A stretch of 64,000 nucleotides of DNA from Dendrophyllia cribrosa. Taxonomy: Eukaryota; Cnidaria; Anthozoa; Scleractinia; Dendrophylliidae. Positions within the stretch are counted from its first letter, which is position 1. Every line of letters starts with the position of its first letter. The stretch spans positions 25,562,770 to 25,626,769 of the forward strand of contig JAJLRJ010000006.1 of assembly GCA_024195265.1 (NCBI GenBank), written 5' to 3'. Of this stretch, positions 1 through 11,199 are shown in pieces. The position numbers were made by a program, and so were the translations under genes. The notes under the pieces were generated by a model. The model ran no database searches and was not told where the DNA came from. It saw only the letters and a program-made list of their open reading frames with translations.

Positions 1-96
1 TACATGAAGCGCCAGTTTTTACTGTATATCATGTTGAATGAAATCTTCTCTGTAAAACTATAATTGACTTTAAAATTGGTTTTAAAATGTTTACTG

Positions 97-973
97 CAGT
101 CGAACCTCCGATTGCGACCACCTCTCGTAAGCGACCACCTCTCCTCAGCGACCAGCTTTCCAAAATACCAAAAGTTTCCAAGTCAAATCACTATATTTGG
201 AACCTCTTGTAAGCGACCACCTCTCGTAAGCGACCGTGACCACTTTTAGAGCTAAAAGTTTTAAATTTTCTTTTGTTTTAAACCTCCCGTAAGCGACCAC
301 TCGACAGATAATAGAGCGGAAATTGGATAATGAGGTGTTGTAACATTATCGCTTTCCTCAAGACAAGTCTTGTTTTTCTTGTTCAAAACCTATGCCAAAC
401 TCAAATTCTTCTACAAATGGTAGGAGGGTTTAGTTTCCGAGCTGTAAACGATGTTTTTGACTGTTCGGCCTCAATTTGGACCATTGGAAAATGGCATTTG
501 TAGCCTGAAAAAGGGTCTTTTTGGTGGAAATTTGGGTGTTAAAGGGTTAATGTACAGTTTTTTACGCTTGTTAACATGTAAATCACCAGTAATATAAAAG
601 GGCTGTCAAATTTAAAGCTAGCAATCTAATCCTTATTAGTTCATGTTCAGTTCCCCTTAACGTTTAGACGACATTTAAGATTCAATTTGTAACTATCGTG
701 AGACTTGTTCCATTCGCCTTATTAGGTAGTTTATCAGAAGCGAACCATGAAACTCTGAATAAATAATTATTTTGGAAAGCTTAAATATTAATTTTTTGTG
801 ACTACTAAAAGTTATTACCGTACATGGGGTTAGATGGGCATTGGCACATCGGGTAAGTCTCTGCAGTTACCATATGCTAATAAGGCAAAATTTTGACCCA
901 ATATGGTCTGAACTCTCGTAAGCGACCACCTAGGCTTGACATTTTGGGTGGTCGCTTACAGGAGGTTTGACTG
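97..973. mobile_element. MITE-like element with CAGTC(G/A)AACCTCC termini
   Basis: The left end reads CAGTCGAACCTCC and the right end is its inverted match GGAGGTTTGACTG, followed by TA at 974-975. Just inside each end is an AGCGACCACC-type motif; the motif is repeated several times between 115 and 300 and again near 915-950 in both orientations. CAGT termini beside TA fit non-autonomous Tc1/mariner or pogo-type elements. The left TA is not intact (it reads TG). No coding capacity is seen; short open frames inside are incidental. Confidence 0.55.
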
Positions 974-1049
974 TATTTCTTTTTGGTAAAATTGTTTGGA
1001 ATCCAGTCGGAATTTTAATTGTTAATGGTAACCGCTGTAACAAAATCTT

Positions 1050-1115
1050 TTGGTTATCCGCTGGACAGAGATTTATCCGGTGGATAGCGCTATCCACCTT
1101 TTGAACAACTGGGGC
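1050..1115. mobile_element. partial copy of the 1981-2112 MITE
   Basis: This stretch holds the right half of the element found complete at 1981-2112: GGATAGCGCTATCCACC followed by a TTTTGAACAAC terminus. The matching left end is missing, so it is a truncated copy. Confidence 0.5.
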
Positions 1116-1148
1116 CAGGATGGATATAGATTGCAATTTGAAAACATT

Positions 1149-1863
1149 GGGCGCTTTCCATTCAACCAAAAATTCCGGAAATTCCGGGTTGGGAAGCGAA
1201 TGGAACGTAAATTTCCCGGAATAAAATTCCGGAATTTTAGGACAACCTCGCGAGGTTGTCCTAAAATTCCGGAAAATCGGAACAACCGGAATATACCGTT
1301 CCATTCGACCATTCCTGCTCGGCCCAGTTTCTCCGAGCCGGAATCAAGATGGCGTCTCAATATCAGTGCACGGCGTGTTTGTTTTTCACCGAAAGCTTAC
1401 AGCTCTTACTCGAGCATGATTGCTCACGTAACATAGCTAGTACAACAGCAGAAAATATGGCCACAACTAGGACTGGTAAGTAGCACAGAAATGCTTATAA
1501 GCTTATGTATTAAACGAATGTAATAAGTCACGAGAAAGTAGTCGCCGACTTGATTTTTAAAAATATTCCTTCGCATGATTAACAGCTAGCTGCACTGAAA
1601 AAAAATAATATCATCGTTCTCGCTTAAAATATCGTTCGTTTTAACTTCAGAGTCGTCGAACAACTCCAAAGCAAGTAAAAAAGGGCAACGAGTCCGCCAT
1701 TTGTCAGATTTGTTTTGACTGTTTTGCTTTGGTTTATTTTGTATTTTCGCGCGAAACTTGAAACGTGATGGTCTGGAACAACCGACCGGAAAATACTGTT
1801 CCATTCGCCACACGGAATACCCGGAATTTGAAACCGGAATTTTTGGTCGAATGGAAAGCGCCC
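1149..1863. mobile_element. MITE, TIR GGGCGCTTTCCATTC, TSD ATT
   Basis: Imperfect terminal inverted repeats of about 30 bp begin GGGCGCTTTCCATTCAACC at the left and end GGTCGAATGGAAAGCGCCC at the right. ATT flanks both ends (1146-1148 and 1864-1866). A 3-bp duplication is typical of PIF/Harbinger-type elements, so that assignment is inferred. The interior contains the perfect palindrome at 1227-1274 and further AATTCCGGAA motifs. No transposase is encoded. Confidence 0.6.
1227..1274. repeat. perfect 48-bp palindrome
   Basis: Two 24-bp arms meet without a loop between 1250 and 1251 at CTCGCGAG. Reading outward, both arms give CGAGGTTGTCC then TAAAATTCCGGAA. It lies inside the MITE at 1149-1863. 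Confidence 0.9.
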
Positions 1864-1980
1864 ATTGGCTCCATGTGTTTTGGAAAATTTGCTAAAAACT
1901 GATCATGGCTTGACCTTAAAGAATTCAATTGATACATGTACATGTACATGTATGTTGTTCTAAGAGCATTTTGTGTCCAG

Positions 1981-2112
1981 GTCCCGGTTGTTCAAAAGGT
2001 GGATAGAGCTACCTGTATCCAGCGAATAAATCTCTATCCAGCAGATAACGCAATTGGTTTTGTACACGCTTATCCGCTGGATAGCGCTATCCACCTTTTG
2101 AACAACCGGGAC
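1981..2112. mobile_element. 132-bp MITE, TIR GTCCCGGTTGTTCAAAAGG
   Basis: The left end GTCCCGGTTGTTCAAAAGG is matched by CCTTTTGAACAACCGGGAC at the right. CAG flanks both sides (1978-1980 and 2113-2115), a possible 3-bp duplication. The centre repeats TATCCAGC and TATCCGCTGG motifs. No coding potential is present; a damaged relative lies at 1050-1115. Confidence 0.7.
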
Positions 2113-2886
2113 CAGATAAATTTCTCAGTTTTATTATTAGCACAGTCTGAGTCAAAAGCAAAAACTACCTGGACATGGCCCCTTTAAAAGCAAGTAAAAA
2201 CATTTTATATCTTGTCTGATTATTTATTTGACAAATGATTATTATAATATACAGCTGTACATGTACATTTACAGCTGTACAGTCTGTATGTATGTGCCTG
2301 GTCAGTCTTTCTCCTTGAACAAAAAGATTATGCGTGTGATATATAAGACAATCCCAAAGGAGAATGATCTTTTTTTGCATGTTCTTATATTATTACAGTG
2401 TATGTACATGTAGCTGTTGTGGGTGTATTGTGTGGTACTGACACTAAAGTGACTGCATGTCCCAAATTGAAACTGATTTACTGATTTTATGAATGGAGAC
2501 ACCATGGTTAAATAGAAATTACAGTCTGTAAATGTACACCAAAGCATAAATCTATCTGGGCACAAACTTCAATGGTGCATGAAGCAGGCTGATTTTTAAG
2601 GCATTTCAAAGAACATGTGGGATGAATAGTACCAGTAATCTTTCAACATGTGGCACAAACTGTCAGTAATACATGTGCATGTATGTACAGTACCAATTTT
2701 ATTTACATCAGTGGGTTTAAAAAGCTTAAAGGTTATGCAGTAGGGCTGAATGACGAAACGTTTCAGTGTCATATCATCAGAAAGCAAAACTACATGTATT
2801 TTCTCCATTTATTCATTAAAATCCATACTGTAAAATCCTGGTTATACAGTAATATCACCCACTTGCATGTTGGGATCAATTGTACC

Positions 2887-3110
2887 ATGGATAGTGTCGG
2901 TGTGATGTTGACCGATGGTCAGTCGACATGTCCGCCGACATGTCGGTGTCAAGTCTCGGTGGAATATCAGTCAAGTGTCGGTAGTCTATCGGTCTAGTGT
3001 CGGTATATACAGTGTAGTCCATCGGCCAAATATCAGTAGTCTATCGGTGAAATATCGGTCACGATATCGGTCGAACATTGGTTGTGTATTGTTCAAGTGT
3101 CGGTATTGCA
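2887..3110. repeat. imperfect short minisatellite, TATCGGT core
   Basis: A series of degenerate units of about 11-12 bp carries the core (T/G)(A/G)TCGGT followed by a variable spacer. About fifteen cores fall between 2890 and 3105. Open frames crossing it are low-complexity products of the repeat. Confidence 0.65.
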
Positions 3111-4080
3111 AAAAAGACAGACAAAACTTATCAAAGTCACTATGCTACTCTTGAAAATTTGGCCTTCCTCAACAAACTTGCACGACATGCAAATGACCCA
3201 TAACTATTTTTGTGACGAAACCTTTTCGCTGCTTGCGTATAGTATAGTTAGTGTAATATAAAACTGCTACAAAAATTTCATGCTACAGCTGTACATGGTA
3301 CAGTGTAGTCCTTTAGATGTTAAATTAGGTCATACAGCTGTACATGTATATCGTAACTCTGTCGCGTTATTATACATGTAAATTAATTATAGCCTTTTAC
3401 ATTGTATTTTATTTTAACCTATATGAACATTTTCTTTAATAATAAAATTCCTTATTAAATGTTACTATGAATTGTGACACTAATTGAATTTTTCTTTTGT
3501 TTTTCAGTGATCAATCATCCCAAGGAGAAATTAACAACATGATACTGAAGGGGACAACAAAAATAACTGAGAAAACAGTTTAAAGCATACATTGTAAAAA
3601 AATAATATTAATGATGGATGCATGCCACCGAAAAACTTTTCTGATTATACCCAGAGTTCAAGTTCATTACCTTTCATAACCAACTTTAATTTGTTTGTAA
3701 ATGCAAAAACATAACAGCAAAACAGCAACGACAAAGTTTTTGAACAGATCGACAAATTCTGGCAAGGTAACAGTTACGGGCAAAAGAGTAAACCGAGGTG
3801 CCGGATATAGCTTAGAGCTTACCTGCGAATACCTCTTTTATGGTGATAAGTTTTCATGTGAGTGGCTAAAGAAAAAATTAGGCAAAGAAGGATTTGATTG
3901 TGAATAGCTGTGCTGTACTTTGTGCAAGACTTTTAGTTGAACTTTGATCGCGGATGACAATCATACAGCCGGAGATCGGTCTAATCTACAGTTTATTGAC
4001 AGCTAAATGTATTGATTTATCTTTATTAATCGACTACTGTGAGTACGTGTTTGAAGGACGTAATCCAATACTACTATTGT
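3111..4080. other. no recognised gene
   Basis: AT-rich sequence without a recognisable product. A 68-codon frame at 3701-3907 (plus) has a moderately normal composition and a KVTVTGKRVNRGAGY stretch, but I do not recognise it. It could be a transposon remnant. Confidence 0.4.
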
Positions 4081-4263
4081 CAATTCAGTCTGGTGTCCGC
4101 TTAATAGAGGTTTCTAACAATAGAAATTAGCCAAATACAATTTATTTTAGTGTCCGCATCCGCTTAATAGAGGTCTGCTGAATAGGGGTTCGTTATAAAA
4201 GGAAATATAAGACGTTAATTTCTGGACCCGGCTTAGTGTCCGCTTAATAGAGGTTTCACTGTA
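4081..4263. mobile_element. fragment with repeated GTGTCCGCTTAATAGAGG
   Basis: The motif GTGTCCGCTTAATAGAGG occurs near 4094 and 4234, with a shortened form near 4165. The last copy runs into TTTCACTGTA, which on the minus strand gives a CAGTGAAACCTC end typical of pogo/Tigger-like elements. A matching inverted left end is not seen, so this is probably a partial element. Confidence 0.45.
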
Positions 4264-4729
4264 TAGACTTAGGATTTTTTTTAATTTCAATCTTCTTTTC
4301 GTGCCAGTCATCTTACATGTAAGTAACAAAAATAGGTCTTATTTTATTCTCAGTTCCAAATTTACTTTTTATTTTTTGGTTTTCTGAAGCAATATATTTC
4401 TTCAAAAAATTCTTTTTTATTTAAGTGATATACTGTATTTCTTTACAGAAGTCTGCTTTATTTACAAGAATTGTGTATATAAAGTAATTTTCATCTTTTC
4501 AGGTTTCTGAAAGTGACATGGTTTTTTTTATAAAAGTATATTTTTAAATGTGTGTACATAAAATTATAGAACTGATCCAACATAAATGGTAATGTATCTT
4601 TGTGAAATGAAAATTGATTCTGTGTTGTTCTTGGTTGGTTTAAAATTGTGATGCTGACTGCTGAGCTCACATTTTTTCAGTTTTTCATTAACTAATCTTA
4701 TTAAATGTATCCGAAATACCAAAATTCTA

Positions 4730-5100
4730 AAGAATTATTGAGATTCTCAGAAAATCCTGTTCCTGGGAGTTCCCAGGATTTCCTGGGAACTCCCAAAAAA
4801 TCAGAGAATATTTTTCGATTCTTTTCCTAAAAATTCCTAAGAATTTCCGGGAAAATTTGTGCAAATTAACAAAAAGGCTTTTTTCTGAGAATTCCCTGGA
4901 TTTCTTGGTATTCATTCTTGGGAATTCTAAGGAATTCCCAGGATTTTTTCTGCCATTTTTAATTTCCTCTTCCCAGAATTTTCTGAGAAATCCCGGGAAA
5001 TTTGTGCAAATTAACACGAAGGATTTTCTGAGAGTTCCCGGGATTTCTTGAGATTTATTCTTGGGAATTCTAAGAATTTCCCAGGATTTTCTTGAACAAT
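4730..5100. repeat. about 145-bp tandem repeat, 2.5 copies
   Basis: The landmark GCAAATTAAC recurs at about 4861 and 5005, giving a 145-bp period. Each unit carries GGGAATTC(T)AAG and CCCAGGATTTT blocks. The 126-codon minus frame over it is made only of these repeats and is not called as a gene. Confidence 0.7.
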
Positions 5101-5106
5101 TTCGCA

Positions 5107-5107
<1 letters not shown>

Positions 5108-5139
<32 letters not shown>

Positions 5140-6335
5140 CTTTTGGAGCCCGCTCGAACTTTGAAGTTGTGTCGTTTTAAAACGGTCGATGCAATGACCA
5201 CCAAATTTGGTGACTTTTCCTAAAATTTATCTGGGAACATTTTCACGTTAGTGTCCTTTGTCCACCGACATTGACGTTTCCATAGCAACCGCTTTTTGAC
5301 ACGTATGTTTTACAAAATTAGCATTTTTCGCTTTAATCAAGATTATTTCAAAGTTTTCTTATTGAATTGATATTCTCTACTTAATTTAGCGATAATTGAT
5401 CAAATTATGTATAATTGTTTATTAATTAAGGTTAATTACAATAATTTTAGGAAAACGAGGAATATGAAATGTCAAAATCCAGGATGGCGGATCGAAGTTT
5501 TACTAAAAGTCGTTTCTCTCTATAATATTACTATTGGTTCATAGTTTGGATTGTAAAACATTTTCCCACAATAATCTAAGCTTTAGCAGTCCATTTGCTT
5601 TATTTTTCGGTGTTTTTACCGAAATAAACACGTTTGGACTAATTCAAGATGTCGGATCCAAGATGGCGGACAATAAAATCGGGAATTTATTTCTAGTATA
5701 TTACGTGTAATTCCATTATCTCTAAACATTTATTGTCAAAATATCATAAAAATGTCCTTTTCACTTGAGAAAGCTTTTTTTAACTCATTACGTACATGAA
5801 AAGCCATAATTTGCATAGTAAACTGTTCCAGTTTTTAAGAAAATGTACACATCACTTCTATGACGTCACATGCTGTTACCATAGCAACAAAGTGTACGAA
5901 TTCATTAACTTTTACTCCTGCATCAATATGTGAAAGTTTGGTATGAACACTACCGTTTGTTTCAGAGATATGCCTTATAGAACGTTTCAGTTGGTTATTT
6001 CATTGTATATGACGTCATAATGACGTCACTGTTATTGTTAACAACACCAACAGTGGTAGTAAACATAAGACTTTCATCAAATAGGTAGCTGTTAAAGTCT
6101 TGTTGTTATATGTTCAAAATTGAGAAAATATTGATGAAAGACTGTTTTAGCCAATAAAATCGACTATATGACGTCATAATGACGTCACGTTACGTCATTA
6201 TGACACCAAAGTATCTGTAGTTACTAGAACTCATGAGAACATTATCCTGTGTAAATTTGGTGGCCATAGCATAAGCGGTTTCAAAGTTACATAGGGGGGG
6301 GGCTTCTGGAGCCCCCCCCCCCCCCCCCCCCCCCC
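5108..6335. other. segment bounded by poly-G(32) and poly-C(24)
   Basis: A run of 32 G (5108-5139) followed by CTTTTGGAGCCC opens the segment. GGGGGGGGGCTTCTGGAGCC plus 24 C (about 6312-6335) closes it, so the ends are roughly inverted. The interior is non-coding and carries TGACGTCATAATGACGTCA near 6008 and 6168 and CCATAGCAAC near 5280 and 5877. The boundaries suggest a mobile element, but no TSD was found. Confidence 0.4.
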
Positions 6336-6375
6336 GTCCCAGACGGTCAAAAAAAGCCCGGTCTGGATAGGGTTA

Positions 6376-6832
6376 AACGACGATAGTTTTTATGCTGTGT
6401 AGCCATTTATAGAATTATTGTTTCTCTATGCCTTCGTTATGCTAGTTCTCTTGGCATATTATGTTAGAGCCTCTTTGGCTAACTTTTTTAGCAAGATAAG
6501 TAGTGATCGGCCGCAGCTTTTCTTATGAATATGCTAGCCCGTGATTTAGTGTCTAAGTCTGCGGTGTGCAAGACTTGCGAGAAAGTGGATCTTTATCACG
6601 GATGTGAGCGTCTAAGCTCAAAGTCTGAAGCTGCCGTGTCTCTATTGGAATCATGACCTCTTGCAGTTATGGTTTAGCTCCTTGTTTTATGCTGTTTTTG
6701 AGTAGTGTTTCCTGGAGCTTGAAGAACCTCCGTTGTTTCATCATGGCGTTATTGCATCCCGACATGGCTTGTACAGATATGGTGATCTGTTTTGAAAATC
6801 TCACGGATGCTAGTGAATTTTTACGTTTTTAT
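6376..6832. repeat. dispersed repeat, inverted copy at 12069-12543
   Basis: This segment matches 12069-12543 in reverse orientation with very high identity by eye. The same 59 residues of an open frame can be read in both. The other copy has an extra block of about 18 bp near 12360. No function is recognised for the shared frame (MTSCSYGLAPCFMLFLSS...). Confidence 0.75.
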
Positions 6833-6942
6833 CTCGTTAATGCGCATGCGCAAAACGAGATATAGGTATCATGTACATAAAAAGGGACAAAAGTTGTTAA
6901 CAAAGGTTTCTTTGTTTAACTTTGTTAAGTTTTGTCCGGGTG

Positions 6943-6970
6943 GGTGGGGGGGGGGGGGGGGGGGGGGGGT
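6943..6970 (+). repeat. poly-G tract
   Basis: An almost uninterrupted G run follows GGGTGGGTG. It is the second long G tract in the window and a possible quadruplex former. Confidence 0.8.
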
Positions 6971-6989
6971 AGTTCTTTATGCAAGCTAT

Positions 6990-8010
6990 ATTATGGCATT
7001 GAGGATATAGTTGGTTAAACCGGTTAGGATTTCAAGAAGGGCGTCACATACGGCCACTAAAATTTTTGGGGGGCTCCCCCGGACCTATTGTTAATTTCCC
7101 TAGGGTATTGGGATGTCATGTCATGTCATGTTTTTAAGTGAATGTGTCCGAGACGGCTTAATTGATCTTCAAAGGTTTAAGAAATTTGTGTTTTTCTTGT
7201 CAATCATTTTTCGTAAAGCCATTAGACCTCGTTTAGAAGGATAAAAAGGGTCAAATGTATGTTCTTGGGAAACGCAGTTTTAGAAATTCACGGTGTATTT
7301 TTATAACGAATGGAGACGTTTTGAGGAAGTTAAATGGCACGGGAAAGTTTGTGTTTTCATATGAGCGATAATATAATAAATTGAGGAATAATCAATTAAG
7401 GAAAATAACGAAATATAATATCCAATTTATTCAACACTTTTGAGAGATTTGACAGATTGTAAGGTATAAATAGGTGATGCCATGTTTAATTCTTGCGGAG
7501 ATTGCAGAGTGAATTTTTGTTTTTAGTTAAATATACGTATTGGATTCCTTTAGCAGTGAAATTTTGTTCCTAAAGATTGTTTTTTTTGTGTGTGTGCTGA
7601 TAGTTTGTCGAGATTTTTGAGGAAAACAGTAATTAGTCATTTCAATTTTGAATGGGTATTAAATGTCGAGGTGTCATGATTATGCAATACTTATGCAAGA
7701 GAGGTGAGATTTTGCCGACTAAGCTGATGAAGTATCAATCTTTCGGTTTGATTATGCAAGAGTATGGATTTGGCTTTTGTTCTATTTTGGAACACTGAAT
7801 CATTGCCATTACGGTTTGATTATTCAATAGTATGCAAAAGACGTAATGATTTTGCTGATTTATTTAACAAAAGTTTATCAAGCAAGCATTTTAAGAAGCA
7901 TTTTATAAGCGATTTCAGCGTTTTGATTTTTTCAAAAGAGATATTGGCACTATTTGGGAGCTAATTGAAAACATAAGCTTACCGCAATATTGCGTCTCAA
8001 GTCATTTTAA
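6990..8010. other. no recognised gene
   Basis: AT-rich sequence with only short unconvincing frames. No repeat pair within this window was recognised here. Confidence 0.4.
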
Positions 8011-8347
8011 GGCCTGGGTCAAGGGCTTTGACCAGGAAAAAAACGGTTTATTTGTAATAACTTTTACAAACGGAATGGAACTGAATCGAAATTTGGCACA
8101 TAGAAAGATATTATCGTCCTTAACATTTTTGAGTATAATAAGCTTTGGCATAGGTCACGTGACATGTCACGTGGCAATTTTTCTTAAAATAGCAAATATT
8201 TGACGAATTGGTGACGGGTTTAAGAGAAAACATCAAATAAAAATGCTTTTCTGATGCAGATTAAATATCTCTTCACGTTTGGAATGACTTTCCATTAATC
8301 TCTAAAAAAAAATATGAGGACAAAGGTCATTTTTCAGTCCAAAATTC

Positions 8348-8358
8348 CGGCAACCTAT
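8348..8358. repeat. target-site duplication, left copy (CGGCAACCTAT)
   Basis: CGGCAACCTAT here is repeated exactly at 9572-9582, on either side of the LINE insertion. Confidence 0.85.
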
Positions 8359-9571
8359 TTTTTTTTTTTTTTTTTTTTGATTTTTTTTTTGATTTATTTA
8401 GTGAGAACTATACATCATTGTAAAAGTTAAATAAAAGGACAACACACAACACAAAAAAGAAAAAAGAAAAAAAAAGTCTATGATAACTACCCTGTATAAG
8501 CTACTTATCAAAGCTTCCTATACAATATTTCCAATTAAGCTGATTTATAAATTCAGTTAAATTACACGATTTAGAATTTAATTTCTGATGGTACAGATAG
8601 TATTTTGCAAACAAAAGACACTGATTAAATTTAAGCAAATAGCTTGTAAATGCGTCATTTCTAGAAGTAATGCCAAATAGTTCCTCTGTAAGAGAGGGTT
8701 GCAACCTGCAATTATGAACTCTATTAAACCAACTAGTTACTTCATTTATAAAATATCTAGTTTTAGGACAATTGACAAAAGTATGCAAAATAGAGTCTGG
8801 TGCATCACAATAAATACATTCGTTACTGTTTTCTATACCATAGATACATAGTTCTTTCCTAGTTACAACTATTCTATGAATTAATTTAAAATTAAACTCC
8901 CTTAATTTATTCTCACGACATGTTTTTCCAATTTGGATGAACTTTTGCTCCCAGTTAATGTTTCCTACATTAAGTTCCTTCTCCCATTTTTTTGGACCCG
9001 CAGGGACAGTCTTAGTTCCATTGATAAATAGCCAGTAGTAATCTTTACATTTCAATTTAATTAAATCGATTGTTACTGAGGGGGACAGTTGGAATTGAGT
9101 ATTTTCAGGCAGAAATGTGTGCTTTATTTGAACAGATCTCGCTTTCAAAATAATATGCTTTGGGATTGCAGATAGCACCTGCAAATAACTCAAGAAGTTT
9201 GTCTTAATCCCATATCTTTCTTGAAACATTTGGAAAGATAACAATTTTCCGTCTTTATCCATTAGGTCGTGTACTGACATTATTCCCTTCTCTATCCATG
9301 CATTATAACAAAAAGGTTTTCGGTCAATTAAAATATCCTTATTATTAAATAAGAATAAGTCATGACCACTCGCGCAATTATAGAGGGTTCTTAATTCAAG
9401 GAAATAAAGTAAGATGAACTTGTAAAAGTGTGGAATTGACGATTGTTCAACCAATTTGGTGTCAAAATTGCAATGAAGCAGGAAATTTAGTCCACCATAC
9501 CTTTTGAAAAAGTGTGTTGGAATGGATTTCCATTTTTCTACTGGATTTTGCGTTCTTATTAAGAACAACAA
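8359..9571 (-). mobile_element. 5'-truncated LINE insertion with poly(A) tail
   Basis: A non-LTR retrotransposon copy on the minus strand. Its 3' poly(A) appears as the T-rich run at 8359-8390, and the exact 11-bp duplication CGGCAACCTAT flanks it. The copy is 5'-truncated, keeping only the C-terminal part of ORF2 and a short 3' UTR. The intact reading frame and perfect TSD suggest a young insertion. It sits inside the TTAA element at 8015-9888, so it is younger than that element. Confidence 0.85.
8501..9571 (-). CDS. LINE ORF2 C-terminal region (L1/Tx1-like), truncated
   Basis: About 355 codons are open from the 5' truncation point to a stop at 8501; no genuine start codon exists. The C-terminal half contains HRIVVTRKELCIYGI followed by a C-x2-C-x7-H-x4-C zinc-binding pattern (ECIYC ... 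LHTFVNC). This resembles the zf-RVT region downstream of reverse transcriptase in L1/Tx1-clade LINEs. The reverse transcriptase and endonuclease domains are absent. A diverged relative with the same spacing lies at 50651-51574. The product is expected to be non-functional alone. Confidence 0.85.
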   Translation of the reverse strand: MLFLIRTQNPVEKWKSIPTHFFKRYGGLNFLLHCNFDTKLVEQSSIPHFYKFILLYFLELRTLYNCASGHDLFLFNNKDILIDRKPFCYNAWIEKGIMSVHDLMDKDGKLLSFQMFQERYGIKTNFLSYLQVLSAIPKHIILKARSVQIKHTFLPENTQFQLSPSVTIDLIKLKCKDYYWLFINGTKTVPAGPKKWEKELNVGNINWEQKFIQIGKTCRENKLREFNFKLIHRIVVTRKELCIYGIENSNECIYCDAPDSILHTFVNCPKTRYFINEVTSWFNRVHNCRLQPSLTEELFGITSRNDAFTSYLLKFNQCLLFAKYYLYHQKLNSKSCNLTEFINQLNWKYCIGSFDK

Positions 9572-9582
9572 CGGCAACCTAT
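9572..9582. repeat. target-site duplication, right copy
   Basis: Exact repeat of 8348-8358. Confidence 0.85.
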
Positions 9583-9888
9583 AATTATTTATAACTGTAA
9601 TTTAAAGACTTGAGGACAATCATTCCAAACGTAGAAGATTAAATATGTTAAATCTCCATCGGAAAAGCTAATTTATTTAACTATACAAAGAAAATTCGCT
9701 ACCAAATCGCCGATTTACGTAATTTTAAAATTTTGATCACGTGACATGTCACGTGACCAAACTTTTGCGTTAAGGCAAAAGAAAACATTAAGATTAACAT
9801 TCGGGGAAAATTTCATTTTGATCTAGGTTTTCTCGGCGAAGATATTAAGTGTCAACCATATTTTCCGAACACACTTTAAGCCCAGGCC

Positions 9889-11199
9889 TTAAACTGCTTG
9901 AGTATTGTAATTTCATTTTGTTATGTTGTAAAGCTTTGCAATACTGTAAGGATTTATAGTTATGCAAATAAAGCTACTTGTTGCTTTGTTACGTGTTAGC
10001 ATTTCTTATTCACGGGTTGGCTGTGGCGTAATACAATCAAGTTGAAGTTTCCCCTCAGTCAAATAAAGACTATTTTGAACAAATACGCTACACTAACATG
10101 AAAATTATTTATAGTCACACTCGAGACTCTTTTGTTACTCACGACTTTTATTGATTTGCTGGCTCCTAAAAGGGCTCTTGCCCTTACGCCGGCTATAAAA
10201 AACACAAGCAACAAGTCGCATTACTTCCGTCTAAAAAGTAATACTACACTACATTCACCTACATGTATTCATAGGAATATACATATATTTGCCTCAATCA
10301 AACAGTGGGCTGGCATAAACGAAGCAGTCGCTAGACTGTCAAAAATGCCAACGAAGGTTTTAGCGAGCTCCACGCAGCTATACAAGCTAAAATTACAGCC
10401 TTTACTGAGACAAACTTACGATACGACCAACAACATATCGCTGGATTCACCCCTCTCATAAAATAGAAGTCTGCATACGAGTGAACATTTCAAGTTCGTT
10501 TACCAACAGGTTGCAACTGAACTGACTGAAAATTCTAAAAATTGACAGGAATCTTCTGCGACACCTCCTTTCAACAACCTTGACGGGCTTTTTTTAATTT
10601 CGTTCCTATTACAAAGTTATCGTCTCTTTCGTAGAAAAATACGTAAACATTGGGAACAACAAACTTTAAGAGGGTATAAAGGAAAAGTAACACACATCTG
10701 AACAGCGCCACCATTTTGGACGGCAATCTATCCGTTCCGATGTTAATCGCGTAACTCTTTCCGGTCCTAGATTTCTGTTCGTGCAATGACGAGATCAAAA
10801 CTCCCCCCCCCCCCCGAAAATAACCTTCAGGCTGATTAGGGTATTACATTTCACAATTCCAAACCTGAAAAACTTAGAAATTACAAAAAAAAAAACTAAA
10901 CTAAGTTTGCATAAATATATAGCGTTTTCCGATTTAGCGGAAATAACGCGAAAACGGGAGGATTTTTTCCGGATATATAAATTGATACTATCCATTAGAT
11001 TATTACAATGGAATTCAATTCATTCTATAGGTGTCAGAACATTCACTGAAGCGTGATGCTTGAAGTTGTTTCTCGCGGTGAATTTGCCTGTAAAGAGCTA
11101 TAAACCCGGCGCAGCTTTTTCTCGACAGCTACAGTGAGCTTACTTTACCATTTTGTAAACAAGGCCAAACACACGACAAATTAATCTAGCACTGCTAAA
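9889..11199. other. no recognised gene
   Basis: Non-coding or degraded sequence with a C13 tract near 10803. Part of it (around 10110-10160) resembles 16410-16460 in direct orientation (ACTCG(A/T)GA...TTTTATTGA), so it is likely repeat-derived. Confidence 0.4.

Larger units (their letters stand above)
8015..9888. mobile_element. TTAA-flanked foldback element, TIR GGCCTGGG
   Basis: TTAA precedes GGCCTGGG at the left and follows CCCAGGCC at the right. Both arms contain the palindromic block TCACGTGACATGTCACGTG (near 8155 and 9737). They are otherwise diverged inverted matches. The middle is occupied by the LINE at 8359-9571, a later insertion. TTAA duplication is characteristic of piggyBac and Kolobok transposons; no transposase is present. 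Confidence 0.65.

Noticed and set aside
930..1436. Overlapping frames of 95-128 codons on both strands
   Set aside because: They run through MITE terminal repeats and the palindrome, so both strands look alike.
4727..5107. 126-codon minus frame with repeated KSREF/GNSQE motifs
   Set aside because: Fully explained by the 145-bp tandem repeat; no start context or domain.
6653..6865. Conserved 59-codon frame shared by the two inverted copies at 6.6 and 12.2 kb
   Set aside because: The copies are nearly identical in all frames, so frame conservation carries no evidence for coding.
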